From assembly GCA_036169595.1 (NCBI GenBank), contig CM069769.1:1880001-1925000 (forward strand): 45,000 nucleotides of DNA. The letters are read 5' to 3'. The position numbers were made by a program, and so were the translations under genes. Below are positions 1 through 14,012 of this stretch, piece after piece. The notes beneath the pieces were generated by a model. It made no database searches. It saw only the letters and a program-made list of their open reading frames with translations, and was not told the DNA's origin. The number at the start of each line of letters is the position of its first letter. Position 1 is the first letter of the stretch. This DNA comes from Dictyostelium firmibasis (taxonomy: Eukaryota > Evosea > Eumycetozoa > Dictyosteliales > Dictyosteliaceae).

Positions 1-1858
1 CATTTCCTTTCTCTTCTTTTTCAAAATAATGAAAATGATAATTATCATTTGATTCTTGATTAAATCTTTCTTGTTGTTTTTCTTTAAATTCATTTTCGAT
101 TTGAGTTCTAAATGATTTAAATTTTTTTAAAAATATATTTTGTGTAAATTCTTCTTTGAAAATTAAATAAAGATATGATTTTTTATTTTTTACTTCGTTA
201 TCTGATTCGTCAGAATCATCCAATTGTTTGGGGTCATCATCTTCATCATCGGCACCAATATAATGTAATTTTTTTAAAATTTCAAATACTTCACCAACTA
301 AATTTGATCTAGTTTTTTTATTTATAAATCTATTATAAAGTTTTAAATTTTTTCTTTCAGAAAGAAAATTATTAAAATGGTCAATAAAATTGTTTTTAAA
401 ATAATTATAATTATTAAAACTACGACTCAATTCAAATTGGTCGATATTGGTGATTAAATTATTATAGTTTTTAAAAATAAATTCTATTGAAGGATAATGA
501 GTTTGATTTTCAATTAAAATTGAATACAAAAATCTATTTGAAAGTTTAATTCTATAATTATCCAATATGTATGATACCAATTTTAAACTACCAGATAAAA
601 TAGACTCATGTAGTAAACATTCTTGAAAAAAACTAAAATTTTCATTGAATTTAATAAATTTTTCGATTGATTCCTCATCCATAATACAACAAGCTTTCAT
701 TATTACACCTTCATAAAAATTAAATGAATAAATTATTTTAGGTTCTTCAAAGTTTAAACTAAACTCTTCATTTGATTGTTGATCATTTTCGTTATTATAG
801 CTATTATTATTATTGTTGTTGTTGTTTAAATTATTTTTTAAATATCTAGTTGAAGAGGGTGAATTGATTGACCCAACTCTTTCTGGTAATATATAATCAC
901 TATCATAATCATTTTTATTTAAAGCCAAATGATCTAAGAGAGTTTGAATGAATTGTAACTGTTGAAAAAACAAATCAATTCTTTTAATATCCAAACAATA
1001 CTCTAAATCTGAGCTTAATGATTTTGAAAAAGAACCATAATGAACCTGTGCAAATTCTTTATAGATTGAATGAGATAGATTAAAGATCAACTTATTTAAT
1101 ATATCATCAAAAGAATTTAGTTCTTTATTAAAAATATAATGAAATGAAAATTCATTTATATTTAAATAATCACCAAAATCATAGTATTCTAGTTGATCGG
1201 ACCTTTGTTTATAACAATCATAATAAACATCACCCTCTATAGTTATTCGATAGATAATGAATGGTCTTGATAAAATGTATGCTATAAATTTAGATGATCT
1301 AATTTTTAAATAATAAAATGAATGATATAATGAATGATCTATAGTAATATTATTATTTTTGCATGATTCTGATTCTAAAATCATTTTATAAATTGTTTCT
1401 ACTTGATTCATTGAAATACCTTCAATTTGAATTAATTCTTCAAAGAAATAATTTATTAAATTTGATATATTATTAAAATTTAATTTTTGATTATTATGTT
1501 TTTCTTCTTCTTTAATTAATAATTCAAATTTATCTAATAGCATAATAATAATTTTCGTTATTTTCTCTATTGATACTGATTTATGAGTTTGAACTACATC
1601 AAGTTTTTCATTAAATAACAAACGTGGTCTTTTAAAAATTTGATCACTGTTAGTATTTTTCTCTTCTTTAATTAATAAATTTGGTTTTAATAATAGTTTA
1701 TAATCATTTTCTAAAAAAAATTCTATTGATTCATATTCTTTTTTTAAAATAATTTCAATAATATTATAACTGTTACTATTTCTATTAATTCCTTTAATTT
1801 TTTTTAAACTTTCATTATTTTTTATATCATTTAATCTCTTTTTATTTGTTGTTGTGGC

Positions 1859-1903
<45 letters not shown>

Positions 1904-2599
1904 ATCATTTGATTTTTTTGGGATTGGACCAGAATAAATTATATTTAAATTATTAATTATTGTTTTTTGCATTTCATTAGAATGTAATAAATTCTCTGTT
2001 GCATATTTTATAGCATTTCTTTTTATATCTTTACAAAAAATAATATTATTTTCATAAAGATTATTATTATTTTTGTTATAATTTTGATTTTTTTTAAATA
2101 TTTCACAAATATTATTTATAAATATTGGATGATAGTTTTTAATTAAATTAATTATAGTTGTTGGATAAACAATAATTGAATATGGTTCATTTAATAATAA
2201 TTCAATTAATTCTAAAGATTTACATTGAAATGCAATCTTTGATAAATCACAAATTTCAAATTCATTCCTTCTATAATCTAAAAGCATTTTAATTATTTCT
2301 TTTAATGTTTCGTTGTCATTCTGGTAATTTGAAAAACTTTCGAATAAAAATTGTATCGAGTCTTTATTAATTAGAATATATTCATTATTTTTAATTTTAT
2401 ATTTTAAAATTGAATATTGTTTTCTTTTAATCATTAGTTTTAGTGAATGAATATTCTTAAATTTATGTCTATTAAAAATATTCCATTGTTTATGATTTTC
2501 ATAATAAACCCATTCAGTATTATGAATAAAATGGAATATTAAATTAAATAACCATTTATTATGCATAACTTTCCAAAACAATATTTCATTATTTTCCAT
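1..2599 (-). CDS. Ankyrin-type Dictyostelium family protein, N-terminal part (partial)
   Basis: One frame stays open from an ATG at 2599 to the left edge of the window, about 866 codons without a stop, so the C-terminus lies outside. The N-terminus MENNEILFWKVMHNKWLF matches a module that begins many Dictyostelium ankyrin-like and FNIP proteins. Two helical stretches look like weak ankyrin repeats: one near residues 95-130 (LELIELLLNEPYSIIVYP) and one near 640-680 (LHESILSGSLKLVSYILDN). Low-complexity inserts include poly-Thr (plus-strand positions about 1847-1905), a short poly-Asn near 800-830, and an acidic DDEDDDPKQ segment at 215-255. Codon use is typical of the host and no intron is needed. 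The next gene to the right is transcribed away from it. No molecular function can be assigned, and the ankyrin label rests on pattern only. Confidence 0.8.
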
Positions 2600-2682
2600 T
2601 CTAGAATGTTTATATTAAAATATCTAATTAAATTAAAAAAAAAATTAATACTGAATGAATTCATGTGGGAAAAAAAATATTC

Positions 2683-2718
<36 letters not shown>

Positions 2719-3059
2719 AATATTTTTTAATAATTTTTTTTTTACATCTTTTTTCCTATTTTTTTTATTATATTTTTTATTTAATTAGATTTTTAATAAA
2801 ACTCAAAAATAAATCTTTTTAATTTTAAAATTATTTTAATTATTCAATAAATAAATTATTTAATTTTTTTTAAAATGGAAAAAAATCAATTATTAATGAT
2901 TTAGCTTGATTTTAAAATCAAAATCTTAATCAAAAGAAAAATTCATTAGTATTTTTTTAAATTTTAAAAAAAAAAAAAAAAAAAAAAAACAAATAATTTC
3001 TTTTAAAGAATAACCTGATTCTATTTTGCCCAATATTTAAATGGGGGGATTAATTCAAA

Positions 3060-3098
<39 letters not shown>

Positions 3099-3443
3099 GT
3101 ATTATCTTCAATTAATACCTTAAACAAAAACAAACTATAAAAATAATAATAAAAAAAAGTTAAACCAATAGAAAAAAGTATGAATAATAATATATTTTTA
3201 AAAAAGTTAAAATTATACTCTAAAATTTCATTCGGACTAATAAATATTTTTAATTAATATTATACTCTAAATCGATTTTCATACCACAAAACTTTTTTAT
3301 TTGTCACCCCTTTTGAAGTTTTTTTTAGTTTTTAATTTTTTTTTTTTTTTTTTTTTTCAATATAAATATTAGTTTTTTTTATTTTTTTTTTATCTATAAT
3401 CTGTATTAATCAACTAAAATATAAAAATAATATTTATACTCAA
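2600..3443. promoter_or_regulatory. Divergent promoter region with repeated TTATACTC motif
   Basis: This spacer separates two genes that start away from each other. It is mostly A/T homopolymer. On the right side a 13-bp word, ATTATACTCTAAA, occurs at 3212-3224 and again at 3259-3271. A shorter relative, TTATACTCAAA, sits at 3434-3444 next to the start codon at 3444. A rare GC-bearing word, TTGTCACCCCTTTTGAAG, lies near 3301-3318. These are candidate promoter elements of the small-protein gene. No binding factor is assigned. Confidence 0.4.
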
Positions 3444-3772
3444 ATGACAATTATTGGTAAATGTTACCAAAATAGAAATTATTTTTTGAAAAACAAAATT
3501 TTAACTTTTTTTTTTTTTGAAAACTATAATTTATAGATTCTATTAGTAAAATTGGATCCCCTTCGAAATCAAGTACAACTTTTAAAATTAATAATGAAAA
3601 TTCATCAAGTTGTAATTTAGGGATAAATAAATCCCAAGGATTTAATCCAATTGGAGGAGTTTTAGGATTTTTAATTGGTTTTACAAATGGAGTTATTGTT
3701 GGTGCTTTAAATGGTGGTGCTCAAGGTTTCTTTGATGGAGCAAAAAAACCTGGTTTATTATATGTTTTTTAA
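3444..3772 (+). CDS. Small glycine-zipper protein, hssA/2C-like, two exons
   Basis: Exon 1 (3444-3456) encodes MTII plus one base. An 80-nt intron (3457-3536, GTAAAT...TATAG) follows, and exon 2 (3537-3772) completes an 82-residue protein ending in TAA. The start MTIIDSISKIG, and an intron splitting codon 5, resemble the large hssA/2C/7E (and sigN) families of tiny developmentally expressed Dictyostelium proteins. The usual glycine/cysteine-rich tail is absent. Instead residues 43-72 form a hydrophobic stretch with glycine every three or four residues (GGVLGFLIGFTNGVIVGALN), a glycine-zipper pattern that could pack in a membrane or self-assemble. The last residues are KKPGLLYVF. Function is unknown. 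Gene structure is well supported by frame and splice borders, while family membership is an inference from the N-terminus. Confidence 0.72.
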
Positions 3773-3969
3773 GTAAAAAAAAAAAAAAAAAAATTTTAAA
3801 AAAAAATAATTAAAATAAATGTGTAATATTTTATTATTAAATTAATTTTAATAAATAATAATTTTTGAAAAAAAAAAATTTTGTAATTTATTTAGATTTT
3901 CTTTTTTTTTTTTATTTTTCCAATATTGTAATATTAACAGTGTTTTTTTTTTTTTTTTTTTGTTTTTTT

Positions 3970-6855
3970 TTAGTCCCATTCACTATCGGAAATATCACCA
4001 TTATCATAGTCAGTGAAATTATGTTTTAATTTTTCAATTTGTTCCCAATTACTAGTAGCATTTTGATTTGAAACACGAGATAAGAGAGAATTTGTAACTT
4101 GATCTCTTGATGGAGTATTATCGATTTCTTGAGTGACAACGAATTTATCCTCTTTCTTTGGTGGTGGTGGGGCATCGGAAAGATTGGTCATATCTGATGG
4201 TTTCATAGATACGAATTCCGGTTCACGAATACAACCATCGAACCATTCTTCAGAGTTCATTACTGGAGTACAAGTTTGACGAGTATCTGGATAGATATCG
4301 TCTTGGAAGTATTCTTGACGATTTCTTGGTACAGTCATTGAGAGTGGTTCAATGGTTGAATCAGTTGCACGATAGAAACGAGCGATTTCACATTTTTTAA
4401 CATCCATAGAGGTTTTCTTTGCAAATTTGGCAACACCAATTTGTGGACTTCCAGCAGAGAATTGAGTGAGATAATGTACGTATGGTTCTTGATCATTGAT
4501 TTCAAACATACGAATACTTGAATCACCTTTACCAGCTAAATAAACTACACCTGTATCCTCATCGTAGAATGGTGTAATTACACCAGATAAATGATCAAGT
4601 TTATCCGATGTCAATGGTGTATCGGATTGAAGATTTCTACTATCCCAAAGTTGATATTCACGCTCTGATGATTTATTAAAACCAACAGTGAAGATATTAC
4701 CAGTTTGACCTAACCAAACTGCTTTACCACCTTTTGAACCAGTATGAGTGAGTGTCTCACTAATTAAACCACCTTTATTTGTACGTGGATCGAAAATACG
4801 CATTTTCTTATCCTTACTAGAGGTTAAAATCTTATCACCGGTCCAATTTACATCTACACTTGTAATCATATCAGTGTGAACATTTGCAAATGATAATTTC
4901 TCACCTGCACCACCTTCATTGAGATCCCAAAGTTTGACAACCATATCACCACCACTTGAAATTAAAACATTTTCAGCGGTTGGATGAAAATTGACAGAGA
5001 TAACTTTTCTATTGTGACCAATGAAATCTACTTCAGTTGTAGTGTAGTTATTGGATTTATTGGCAGTAGGTTTTGAAATACCACCAACTGGAATTTTGAA
5101 AACTTTAACATGAGAATCCTCTGAACCAGTTGCAACCAATGATGTATTATGTTGAGATAAATCATAGTCACATAATTGACTACCAATTTCAATACATGGT
5201 ACATAAACTTGACGACCTTTATCTGCTAGTGGAATAACTGCCAATGGGCCACCAATACCAATCATTGGTACTGCAACATATTCACTATTTACTGCAATAC
5301 ATGTATTAGATGCACTACCATTAATTTTTAAATTGGTGTAGAATTGACTCTTTTGATGTGCTGCACCTGCAATATGTCTATATTTTGATGAACGAACAAC
5401 TTTTGGTACAACACCAGTACGTTGAATATTATCATTAATTGTTGGTGGTGTTGATGGTTGACTACTAACAATATTTGGTGATGATGTTGATGATGATTTA
5501 TTTTCTTCTTCTTTTTCTTCATCTTCTCCTACTTTTTGTTGTTTTTCTTCAACAACAACAGTACCATTGTTATTATTATCTTGAGTATTATCATCAACGA
5601 AAAATGTTGATTTTTTAATAGGCTCAGAATCATTTAATTGTAAATCATCTAAATCATTATCAATTTGATTATCAGAAGGATTTAAACTAACTAAAATTGG
5701 TTCTTTATTTTCACCGGATAACCATTGTTCAGAGGATAATGATGGTTTAGTTGAAGAAGTATTTGGGAAAAGATCATCAGCAAAGGTTGATTTTGATTTT
5801 CTAGACATATTGAAAGTGATTGGAATGATATTGTTTGGAGTAGCTTTTAAGATACGATCGATTTCAACTTCCATAACATCCAAAGCTCTCTTTGGGAGTG
5901 CACAAATACCTTTGGATGGTGTATCTGATGGTACTTGTGATAACTCTGTGAAAGCTGGATCCTTTGTGAATTGAGTATTCATATCGAATACACGAACCGA
6001 TGAATCACCTCCACCAGATATGAATAATAATTGAGCATCTTGATCATAGATTGGAGAGATTACACCTGTTGAACTATCCAAAGTTATGGATTTAATTGGT
6101 TTTGATAGATCTTGACTTGACCAGAGTACTAATTGTCTCTCTCTCATTTTTGAGAAACCAGTAGTTAAGAAATTGTTTAAGTTACCTAACCAAACTACAC
6201 GTGATGGTTTAACACCTTGATTACCATCACCGATTTGAATGGATTCACCAGTTCTTGGATCGATAATTCTATTCTTCAAGTCTTTACCGGTAGCGACCAA
6301 TAATGAACCATCGTAATTCCATGACAATGATGTCAATGAACCTTGTTCAAAGTTCCAACTGTACTTTTCTTCACCACTTGAAAGATCCCAAATTTTTAAG
6401 GTTTTATCAGTTGAACATGATGCTAAAATATTGTTGGCTGTTGGATTGAATACTATACATTCAATAGATTTAGAATGTCCACTACATACAATTGATGGTG
6501 TAGATAATGATGTTGCACCAGATCTAATTGCTTCATTGATATTCCAAACTTTGATTGTAGAATCATCAGATGCTGTAATCAATTGATGCTCGTTGAATGG
6601 ATTGAATTCAAAATCAGTTACACCTGATGAATGTGCATGAACTAAAAATGTTTCACCTTTTCTCTTTCCAAAAGATTTCAATGGAATTAAACCAATTGTA
6701 CCAGTATTTGATTGCCAATTTAATGCTACCCATTTGGAATTAGCTTTAACAAATGTTGATGCTGAACTATTTCCTGATGTATTTACATCTGGATACCAAA
6801 GTTCACGTTTATCAACTTTACCAACTGTATGTCTATATTTTGATACTTTAAACAT
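3970..6855 (-). CDS. corB: Coronin-B (coronin 7-type, tandem coronin domains)
   Basis: This intronless 961-residue protein has two coronin beta-propeller modules. The first covers about residues 4-400 and starts [11 protein letters not shown]. The second covers about 490-895 and starts [12 protein letters not shown]. Both hold WD repeats ([32 protein letters not shown]), and both end in a matching EWxxGxxxEPxxVSxxPSD element. The linker (about 400-485) is rich in Asn, Ser and Glu. The C-terminus ends in an acidic tail with a tryptophan (DISDSEWD), like the acidic tails of coronin 7 proteins. Short coronins have one propeller and a coiled coil, so the tandem layout and length point to the CRN7/Coronin-B class, which works in actin dynamics and membrane traffic. 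The start is the first ATG, directly before the conserved propeller N-terminus. I see no damage. Confidence 0.93.
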   Translation of the reverse strand: MFKVSKYRHTVGKVDKRELWYPDVNTSGNSSASTFVKANSKWVALNWQSNTGTIGLIPLKSFGKRKGETFLVHAHSSGVTDFEFNPFNEHQLITASDDSTIKVWNINEAIRSGATSLSTPSIVCSGHSKSIECIVFNPTANNILASCSTDKTLKIWDLSSGEEKYSWNFEQGSLTSLSWNYDGSLLVATGKDLKNRIIDPRTGESIQIGDGNQGVKPSRVVWLGNLNNFLTTGFSKMRERQLVLWSSQDLSKPIKSITLDSSTGVISPIYDQDAQLLFISGGGDSSVRVFDMNTQFTKDPAFTELSQVPSDTPSKGICALPKRALDVMEVEIDRILKATPNNIIPITFNMSRKSKSTFADDLFPNTSSTKPSLSSEQWLSGENKEPILVSLNPSDNQIDNDLDDLQLNDSEPIKKSTFFVDDNTQDNNNNGTVVVEEKQQKVGEDEEKEEENKSSSTSSPNIVSSQPSTPPTINDNIQRTGVVPKVVRSSKYRHIAGAAHQKSQFYTNLKINGSASNTCIAVNSEYVAVPMIGIGGPLAVIPLADKGRQVYVPCIEIGSQLCDYDLSQHNTSLVATGSEDSHVKVFKIPVGGISKPTANKSNNYTTTEVDFIGHNRKVISVNFHPTAENVLISSGGDMVVKLWDLNEGGAGEKLSFANVHTDMITSVDVNWTGDKILTSSKDKKMRIFDPRTNKGGLISETLTHTGSKGGKAVWLGQTGNIFTVGFNKSSEREYQLWDSRNLQSDTPLTSDKLDHLSGVITPFYDEDTGVVYLAGKGDSSIRMFEINDQEPYVHYLTQFSAGSPQIGVAKFAKKTSMDVKKCEIARFYRATDSTIEPLSMTVPRNRQEYFQDDIYPDTRQTCTPVMNSEEWFDGCIREPEFVSMKPSDMTNLSDAPPPPKKEDKFVVTQEIDNTPSRDQVTNSLLSRVSNQNATSNWEQIEKLKHNFTDYDNGDISDSEWD

Positions 6856-7181
6856 ATTTATTTATAATTTTTTTTTCGTTTTTCTTTTAATTTTTTAAAA
6901 AAAAAAAAAATTATTTATTAATTATTATACAAAAGTTTTTAAAAACTATTTTTTAAAAAAAAAAAAAAAAAAGTAAAAAAGTAAAAATACAAATTATCTG
7001 CAAATGATAAATATAAAAAAAAAAAAAAAAAAAAAAAAATATAAAAAAAAAAAAAAAAAGTGATTAAAAAAAAAAAAAATACAAAAAAAATAAAATTTTT
7101 TAAAAAAAAAAAAAAAAAAAGAAAATATCATAAAAACGGTGGGATGACCCAAAACCAGTTGGTTTTTTTTATTATTGTAAA

Positions 7182-7217
<36 letters not shown>

Positions 7218-7287
7218 TAATTATAATGCCAAATATAGCTTAAAATAAAACAGTGATTATATAATTATATACTGCTATGATTGAAGT

Positions 7288-7328
<41 letters not shown>

Positions 7329-7362
7329 TATTTTTTTATTTTAATTTTTATATTTATTATTG
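6856..7362. other. Spacer between RGS gene 3' end and corB start
   Basis: These 507 nt are almost entirely A/T runs. The one complex word is at 7138-7166, GGTGGGATGACCCAAAACC, followed by the perfect inverted repeat AAAACCA-GT-TGGTTTT (7151-7166) and a T run. Because it lies about 290 bp upstream of corB it may be a promoter element of that gene. ACCCAAAA at 7147-7154 also fits the DUSE consensus of Dictyostelium small RNA genes, but the same word occurs by chance inside coding sequence elsewhere in this window. Confidence 0.3.
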
Positions 7363-8871
<1,509 letters not shown>

Positions 8872-9455
8872 TTTATATATATTTGTGTTTTTTTTTTTTT
8901 TTTATATACAGGGTTGGTGTTCGTTATGTAAATTTATTTTTTTTTTTTAAAAAAAAGAGGTAATTGTCAAAATTATTGGAAAAAAGAGAAAAAGTGGAGT
9001 ATCTATTTTTAGAATAAAATTTTTTTAAAAAAAATAAAGAGATGTTAATATTTATTTGATTTTTTTTTTTTTTACATAAGAAAAAAACAAAATAAAATAT
9101 ATTTTTTTTTTTTATTTAATTTTCATCCACAAATTTTTTATTTAAAACACACCGAATAAAAAAAATGTTATATATAAATATTTATATATAACTAACCCAA
9201 CTTTGACCAAAAAAAAAAAAAAAATACCTAAAAAAACTATTTAAAAAAAAAATTGGTAATAATGTTTATATATTATTTTGATAGTTATGATAATGATAAA
9301 AATAATATAATAAACAAACACTCAATAAAAAAACAAAAAAATAAAACAATAATAATTAAAATAAAAATTAAAAAAAAATTAAAATAACAAAAAACAATAA
9401 AAAAAATAAAAAAAAATCAAATACAATTAAAAATAATAATAAAAGAAAGCTAGTC

Positions 9456-9465
9456 ACACCACCCT
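9456..9465. promoter_or_regulatory. C-rich element ACACCACCCT, copy 1
   Basis: The word ACACCACCCT stands out in AT-rich spacer and recurs exactly at 32617-32626, upstream of the P4-ATPase gene. Its reverse complement (AGGGTGGTGT) resembles G-box/CAE-like elements of Dictyostelium developmental promoters. A regulatory role is inferred. Confidence 0.3.
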
Positions 9466-9617
9466 AAAGCGGGTTTTTTTTTTTTTTTTTGAACTATATA
9501 TTTATTACGCACAAAATATATTTGTGTGTGGGTGAGTGTGTTTGTTTTTAGCGAATGTTTTTTTTTTTTTTGGTGTGATGGTGTTTTTTTTTTTTAAAAT
9601 TTATTTATTTATTTTTT

Positions 9618-9686
<69 letters not shown>

Positions 9687-9687
9687 T
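9618..9687. repeat. (TTTA)n microsatellite
   Basis: A continuous tetranucleotide TTTA array in the desert, with no coding role. A second array of the same unit lies at 10661-10722. Confidence 0.95.
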
Positions 9688-10659
9688 AACATGGTGAGTT
9701 GTTGTTATTATCGCATATAAACAGTATTTGGTTGGATATGATACAAACATTGTGTGTGTGTGTGTGTGCTTTTTTTTTTTAGTAGCAAAAAAAGAGAAAA
9801 TTATTATTATTATTATTATTATTACTATTATTTTTATTATTGTTTTTTTATTATTATTATTATCATTAATATTATTGTTATATTATTGTTCTTAAAAAAA
9901 AAAATTGTCGTGGAAGACTGAGACATACGATACAAAATAAATTTGAGAAAAATAAAACATTTATCCACTTTTTTTTTTTTTTTTTATTTTATTTATTTAA
10001 TTATTTGTCTATTTTTTTTTTTTTATTTTTTTTTTTATTTTTTAAAAAAAAAAATAATAATAAATTAAAATCTTTTAAATTGATTTATAAAACAATATGT
10101 CAAGTGTTATATATATTTTTTTTTTTTAATTATTTTATTTTATTTGATTTTATTTTTTTTTTATTTTTTTATTACTATCTTTTTTCAATATAATAGATCC
10201 CCTTCACACAATATACACAAACACATTAATTTACCAATAACAGATACTGATTCAATTATATTTTGTAAATTTAAATAAAATATTACAAATATTAATTTTG
10301 AAAATCATACCGTATAAATATGTGCAAATATGAATAAAGATAAAAAAATTTGATGAATACATGTAGTTGGTATATAAAAACTTGTTTCTTTTTTTTTTTT
10401 TTAAAAATCCACAAATAAAATAAATTAACAAACCACACTTAGACAACAACAACAACCACTAATACTACAATAACAATACATATAATTATAATTAAACAAG
10501 AAAAAGATTAGTTGATACAAACTTTTTTCTGTTTTTTTTTTTTTTTTTTTTTTGTCAGATAAAAATTCTATAAATCGCAAAATTGGTTAATTGTCAATTA
10601 TAGATGGTGGTTATGATTGTGCTGATGATGATATTGATGATGAAACTTTTTTTTATATT

Positions 10660-10660
<1 letters not shown>

Positions 10661-10719
<59 letters not shown>

Positions 10720-10722
10720 TTT
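10661..10722. repeat. (TTTA)n microsatellite
   Basis: Second TTTA array, same unit and orientation as the one about 1 kb to the left. It directly follows a GATGAT-rich word. Confidence 0.95.
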
Positions 10723-11334
10723 GTTTATTTTTTTTTTTTGACAAAATAAAATTATTTATTGATAGAATAAAATTAATTATAAAAATTTTAAAAAATTGTA
10801 ATATTAAAAAAAAAAAAAATAAAAAAAAAAAAATAAAAAATAATTAAATAATAATAAAAAACAAATAAAAAAAAATGTTTTTTTTTTCATATTAGTTGTA
10901 GTATATTGCTACTCTCGACACAAAACCTTTTATCCATAATAAATAGAGAGAGAGAAAAAAAAGTCTCCTTTTTCATATAGCATGTGTGTTATGTGTGATC
11001 AAAGAAATAAACATTTGTATAAATAATTTGGATATATTTGGGTTGAGTGTGTGTGTGTGTGGTATGAATATAAAAAAAAATAAATAAAATTTTACTTTTG
11101 ATACCACCACATGTCGTTATCATTAATTATGTGAGAACATCAAAGAATGTACATTTTTTTTTTTTTTTTTTTCAAAAAAATTATATATGAATTTTGCTAT
11201 TATTTTTTTATCTATATTGTTTTCTTTTTTTTAAATATTTTTACTCACCCACAAATTTTCTATTCAACTAAAATTTTCTTTTTTTTATTGGATTTGTTTA
11301 ATTGGATTAATTATTATAATAATAAAGTTTTCTA

Positions 11335-11453
<119 letters not shown>

Positions 11454-12619
11454 TTTTTTTTTTTGGCGATAACAAAAAAAAAAAACAATAAAAAAAACAA
11501 CAAAAAAAAACAATAAAAAAAAAAAAAAAATTTTAAAAGAAAAATTAAACAACAAAAAATAACAATAAAAAATTAATAATTATTATCATGATTAACACAA
11601 ACAAACCCAATTTGGTTTAAAAAGAGAACAAATATTGGTGTCTTTTCTTTTTTCTTTTTTTTTTTTTTAAATTTCAAGAAAAAAAATTTTAAAAATAAAC
11701 AATAATATATTTTTTTTTTAAGTGGGTGAGTGTTTTAAATCTAGATCAACGATAGTGTATATACACATATAGAATGAATAAAGAAAACAAAAAAAAAAAA
11801 CAAAAACAAAAACAAAAACAAAATTAATAAACAATTTTTAACAATATTAATGCAATTGATTGTGCAAGTGGAAAATGTGTGAGTTGTGGTGTGTGTGTGT
11901 GTGTTTGTTGTTGAAGTTGATCGAGATATTAAAAATTTAAAAGAAAATAAAATAAATTTAAACAAAAGGTGGTACAAACCACATTTACTGACGATAAATT
12001 AAAAACAACAATCAACCACAATTAAATATATTAAACGAACAAATAAAAATGGTTGAAATAAAGTAGATTCTTACCAAAATGATGCTATAAAAACTTTTTT
12101 TTTTTTTTTTTTTTTTTTTTGTATTTATTTTAAAAACAAAAGAAAAAGGTTGTTTTGTGTGTTGTTGAATAAATAGATTTAATGTGAGTTGTTTTTGATT
12201 GAAATTCTTTGTCTTGGTTTTTTTTTTTTTTTTTGTTTTATTCTTTTTTTGTTTTTTTTTTTTTTGAAAAAAAAAAAAAAAAAAATAGAGTAATCCTATA
12301 AAATTTTTTTTTAATAGTCTTCAAGTGATGAATTTTATTATTATTATTATTATTATAATTATTATTGCTGTTTGTGTGTTATTATTTTTCTTAAGTTTTT
12401 TTTTTTTTTTTCTCCACGGCAATTTTTCACAAAAAAAAAGAAAATTAAAAAAAAAAAATTAAAAAAAAAAAAAAAAAAGATATTTTTAAAAATTTTGAAA
12501 ATATCTAATTTTTTTTTTTTTTTTATTTTTTTTAAGGGTTGCGAAAAAAAAAAAAAAAGTCAAATCAACCTTTTTTACCCTTTTTTTTTTTTCCTCGATC
12601 ATATATGTTAAATAACAAT

Positions 12620-12656
<37 letters not shown>

Positions 12657-12793
12657 AAATTAAAATAATAAAAAAAAAAAAATAATAATAAATAATAACA
12701 AAAAACAAATAAAAACAAATAAAAAATGTTAAAAATAAATTTTAAAAAAAAAAAAAAATTAATAAATAGGAGTCTGAAAAAAAGAAAACTTTA

Positions 12794-12910
12794 ATCTCTC
12801 AGTTTAGAGATCACTATCGACAATTTTTTAAAAATTTATTTTTTTTAAAGGTTTGATTAAAATTTTATTTTAAATTTAGAATCCCAGTACACTGAATTAA
12901 ATTAATCAAA
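12794..12910. other. Two adjacent inverted repeats in the desert
   Basis: ATCTCT (12794-12799) and AGAGAT (12806-12811) form a 6-bp stem with a 6-nt loop. Then TTTGATTAA (12852-12860) is matched by TTAATCAAA (12902-12910), a perfect 9-bp inverted repeat around a 41-nt spacer containing CCCAGTACACTG. Either an RNA structure or palindromic DNA sites would fit. No gene is claimed. Confidence 0.35.
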
Positions 12911-13104
12911 GTCTGCAAATATAATATTTTTTAACACATTTTTCTTTTTCTTATTAAACTTAATGTTTTCCTTCGACGGATTAAAAAAAAAAAAAAAAAA
13001 AAAAAAAAATTGTAAAACATTTTATTAATTTTTTTATATTATTGATTTTTATTTTTTATTTTTTTTTATTTTTTTTTATTGTTTTGGTATTGTTACTATT
13101 ATTA

Positions 13105-13149
<45 letters not shown>

Positions 13150-13411
13150 ATTTTTGAAAATAAGTTCCCACTGAAAATTGATCTTTTGTAGGAGAGATAT
13201 GGTTGTGAATATATATCCAATAGTTTTTGAGATATGAATGGTTTAAACTAATAGTGGCTTAAAACTTTATAAAAAAAAAGAAAAAAAAAAATAGAAGAAA
13301 AAAAAAAAAAGAAATAAAAAAAGTGGTTTTTGCAAAAAATTAATTCAAAGAAATTTAATATAACCATTATAGAATTATTTGAATTTATAATTTAAAACAT
13401 ATAAAAAACAG

Positions 13412-13442
<31 letters not shown>

Positions 13443-13553
13443 GAAAACACCCCTTCAAAACAAAAAAGGTTTTTTGTTTTTGAAACAATTTTTTTTTTCT
13501 AATGATCATAGTTTTGAGGGTTGATGAATATCGGATATTTTGATATCTCCCAC

Positions 13554-13585
<32 letters not shown>

Positions 13586-13858
13586 TCGCCAATGGTTTGA
13601 GACATTCGATTGAATATCTTTAAAGGTATCTTTTGATAAGATAATTTTATGGATCAATTGAAAAATAAAAAATAACCAATAATCATTTAGAATTTTAATA
13701 ATTATTGCAAATTTTAAAATAAAAAAAAATTGGCTTCTTGTTTTATATTCTAAAACAATTCTATTGCTAACCACAATGATTATTAATCGAATAAGTTTTC
13801 ATAATAAAAATCATTGATAAAGATATTAAGGAACTATAAAAAATAAAATAAAAAAAAA

Positions 13859-13890
<32 letters not shown>

Positions 13891-13971
13891 AAAAAAAAAA
13901 TCATTAACAAAAATTTTTTTTTTTTTATATTTAAATAGTAATAATAAAATTATAATAATAGAAAAATAAAA

Positions 13972-14007
<36 letters not shown>

Positions 14008-14012
14008 TTAAA

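Noticed and set aside
3180-3257. 25-codon ATG frame (MNNNIFLKKLKLYSKISFG) before the small-protein gene
   Set aside because: It lies over the repeated promoter words, has no family resemblance and ends quickly. The spliced 3444 gene explains the coding signal better.
7147-7290. Small RNA gene suggested by ACCCAAAA and a T run about 140 nt downstream
   Set aside because: The word recurs by chance in coding DNA here, and the segment after it is low complexity with no RNA signature.
11741-11977. 78-codon minus frame with a THTHTT segment
   Set aside because: It derives from a GT repeat and A runs; no protein-like composition.
13375-13774. Minus-strand frames of 76-91 codons
   Set aside because: They are built around homopolymers; the complex parts are better treated as a possible repeat segment.
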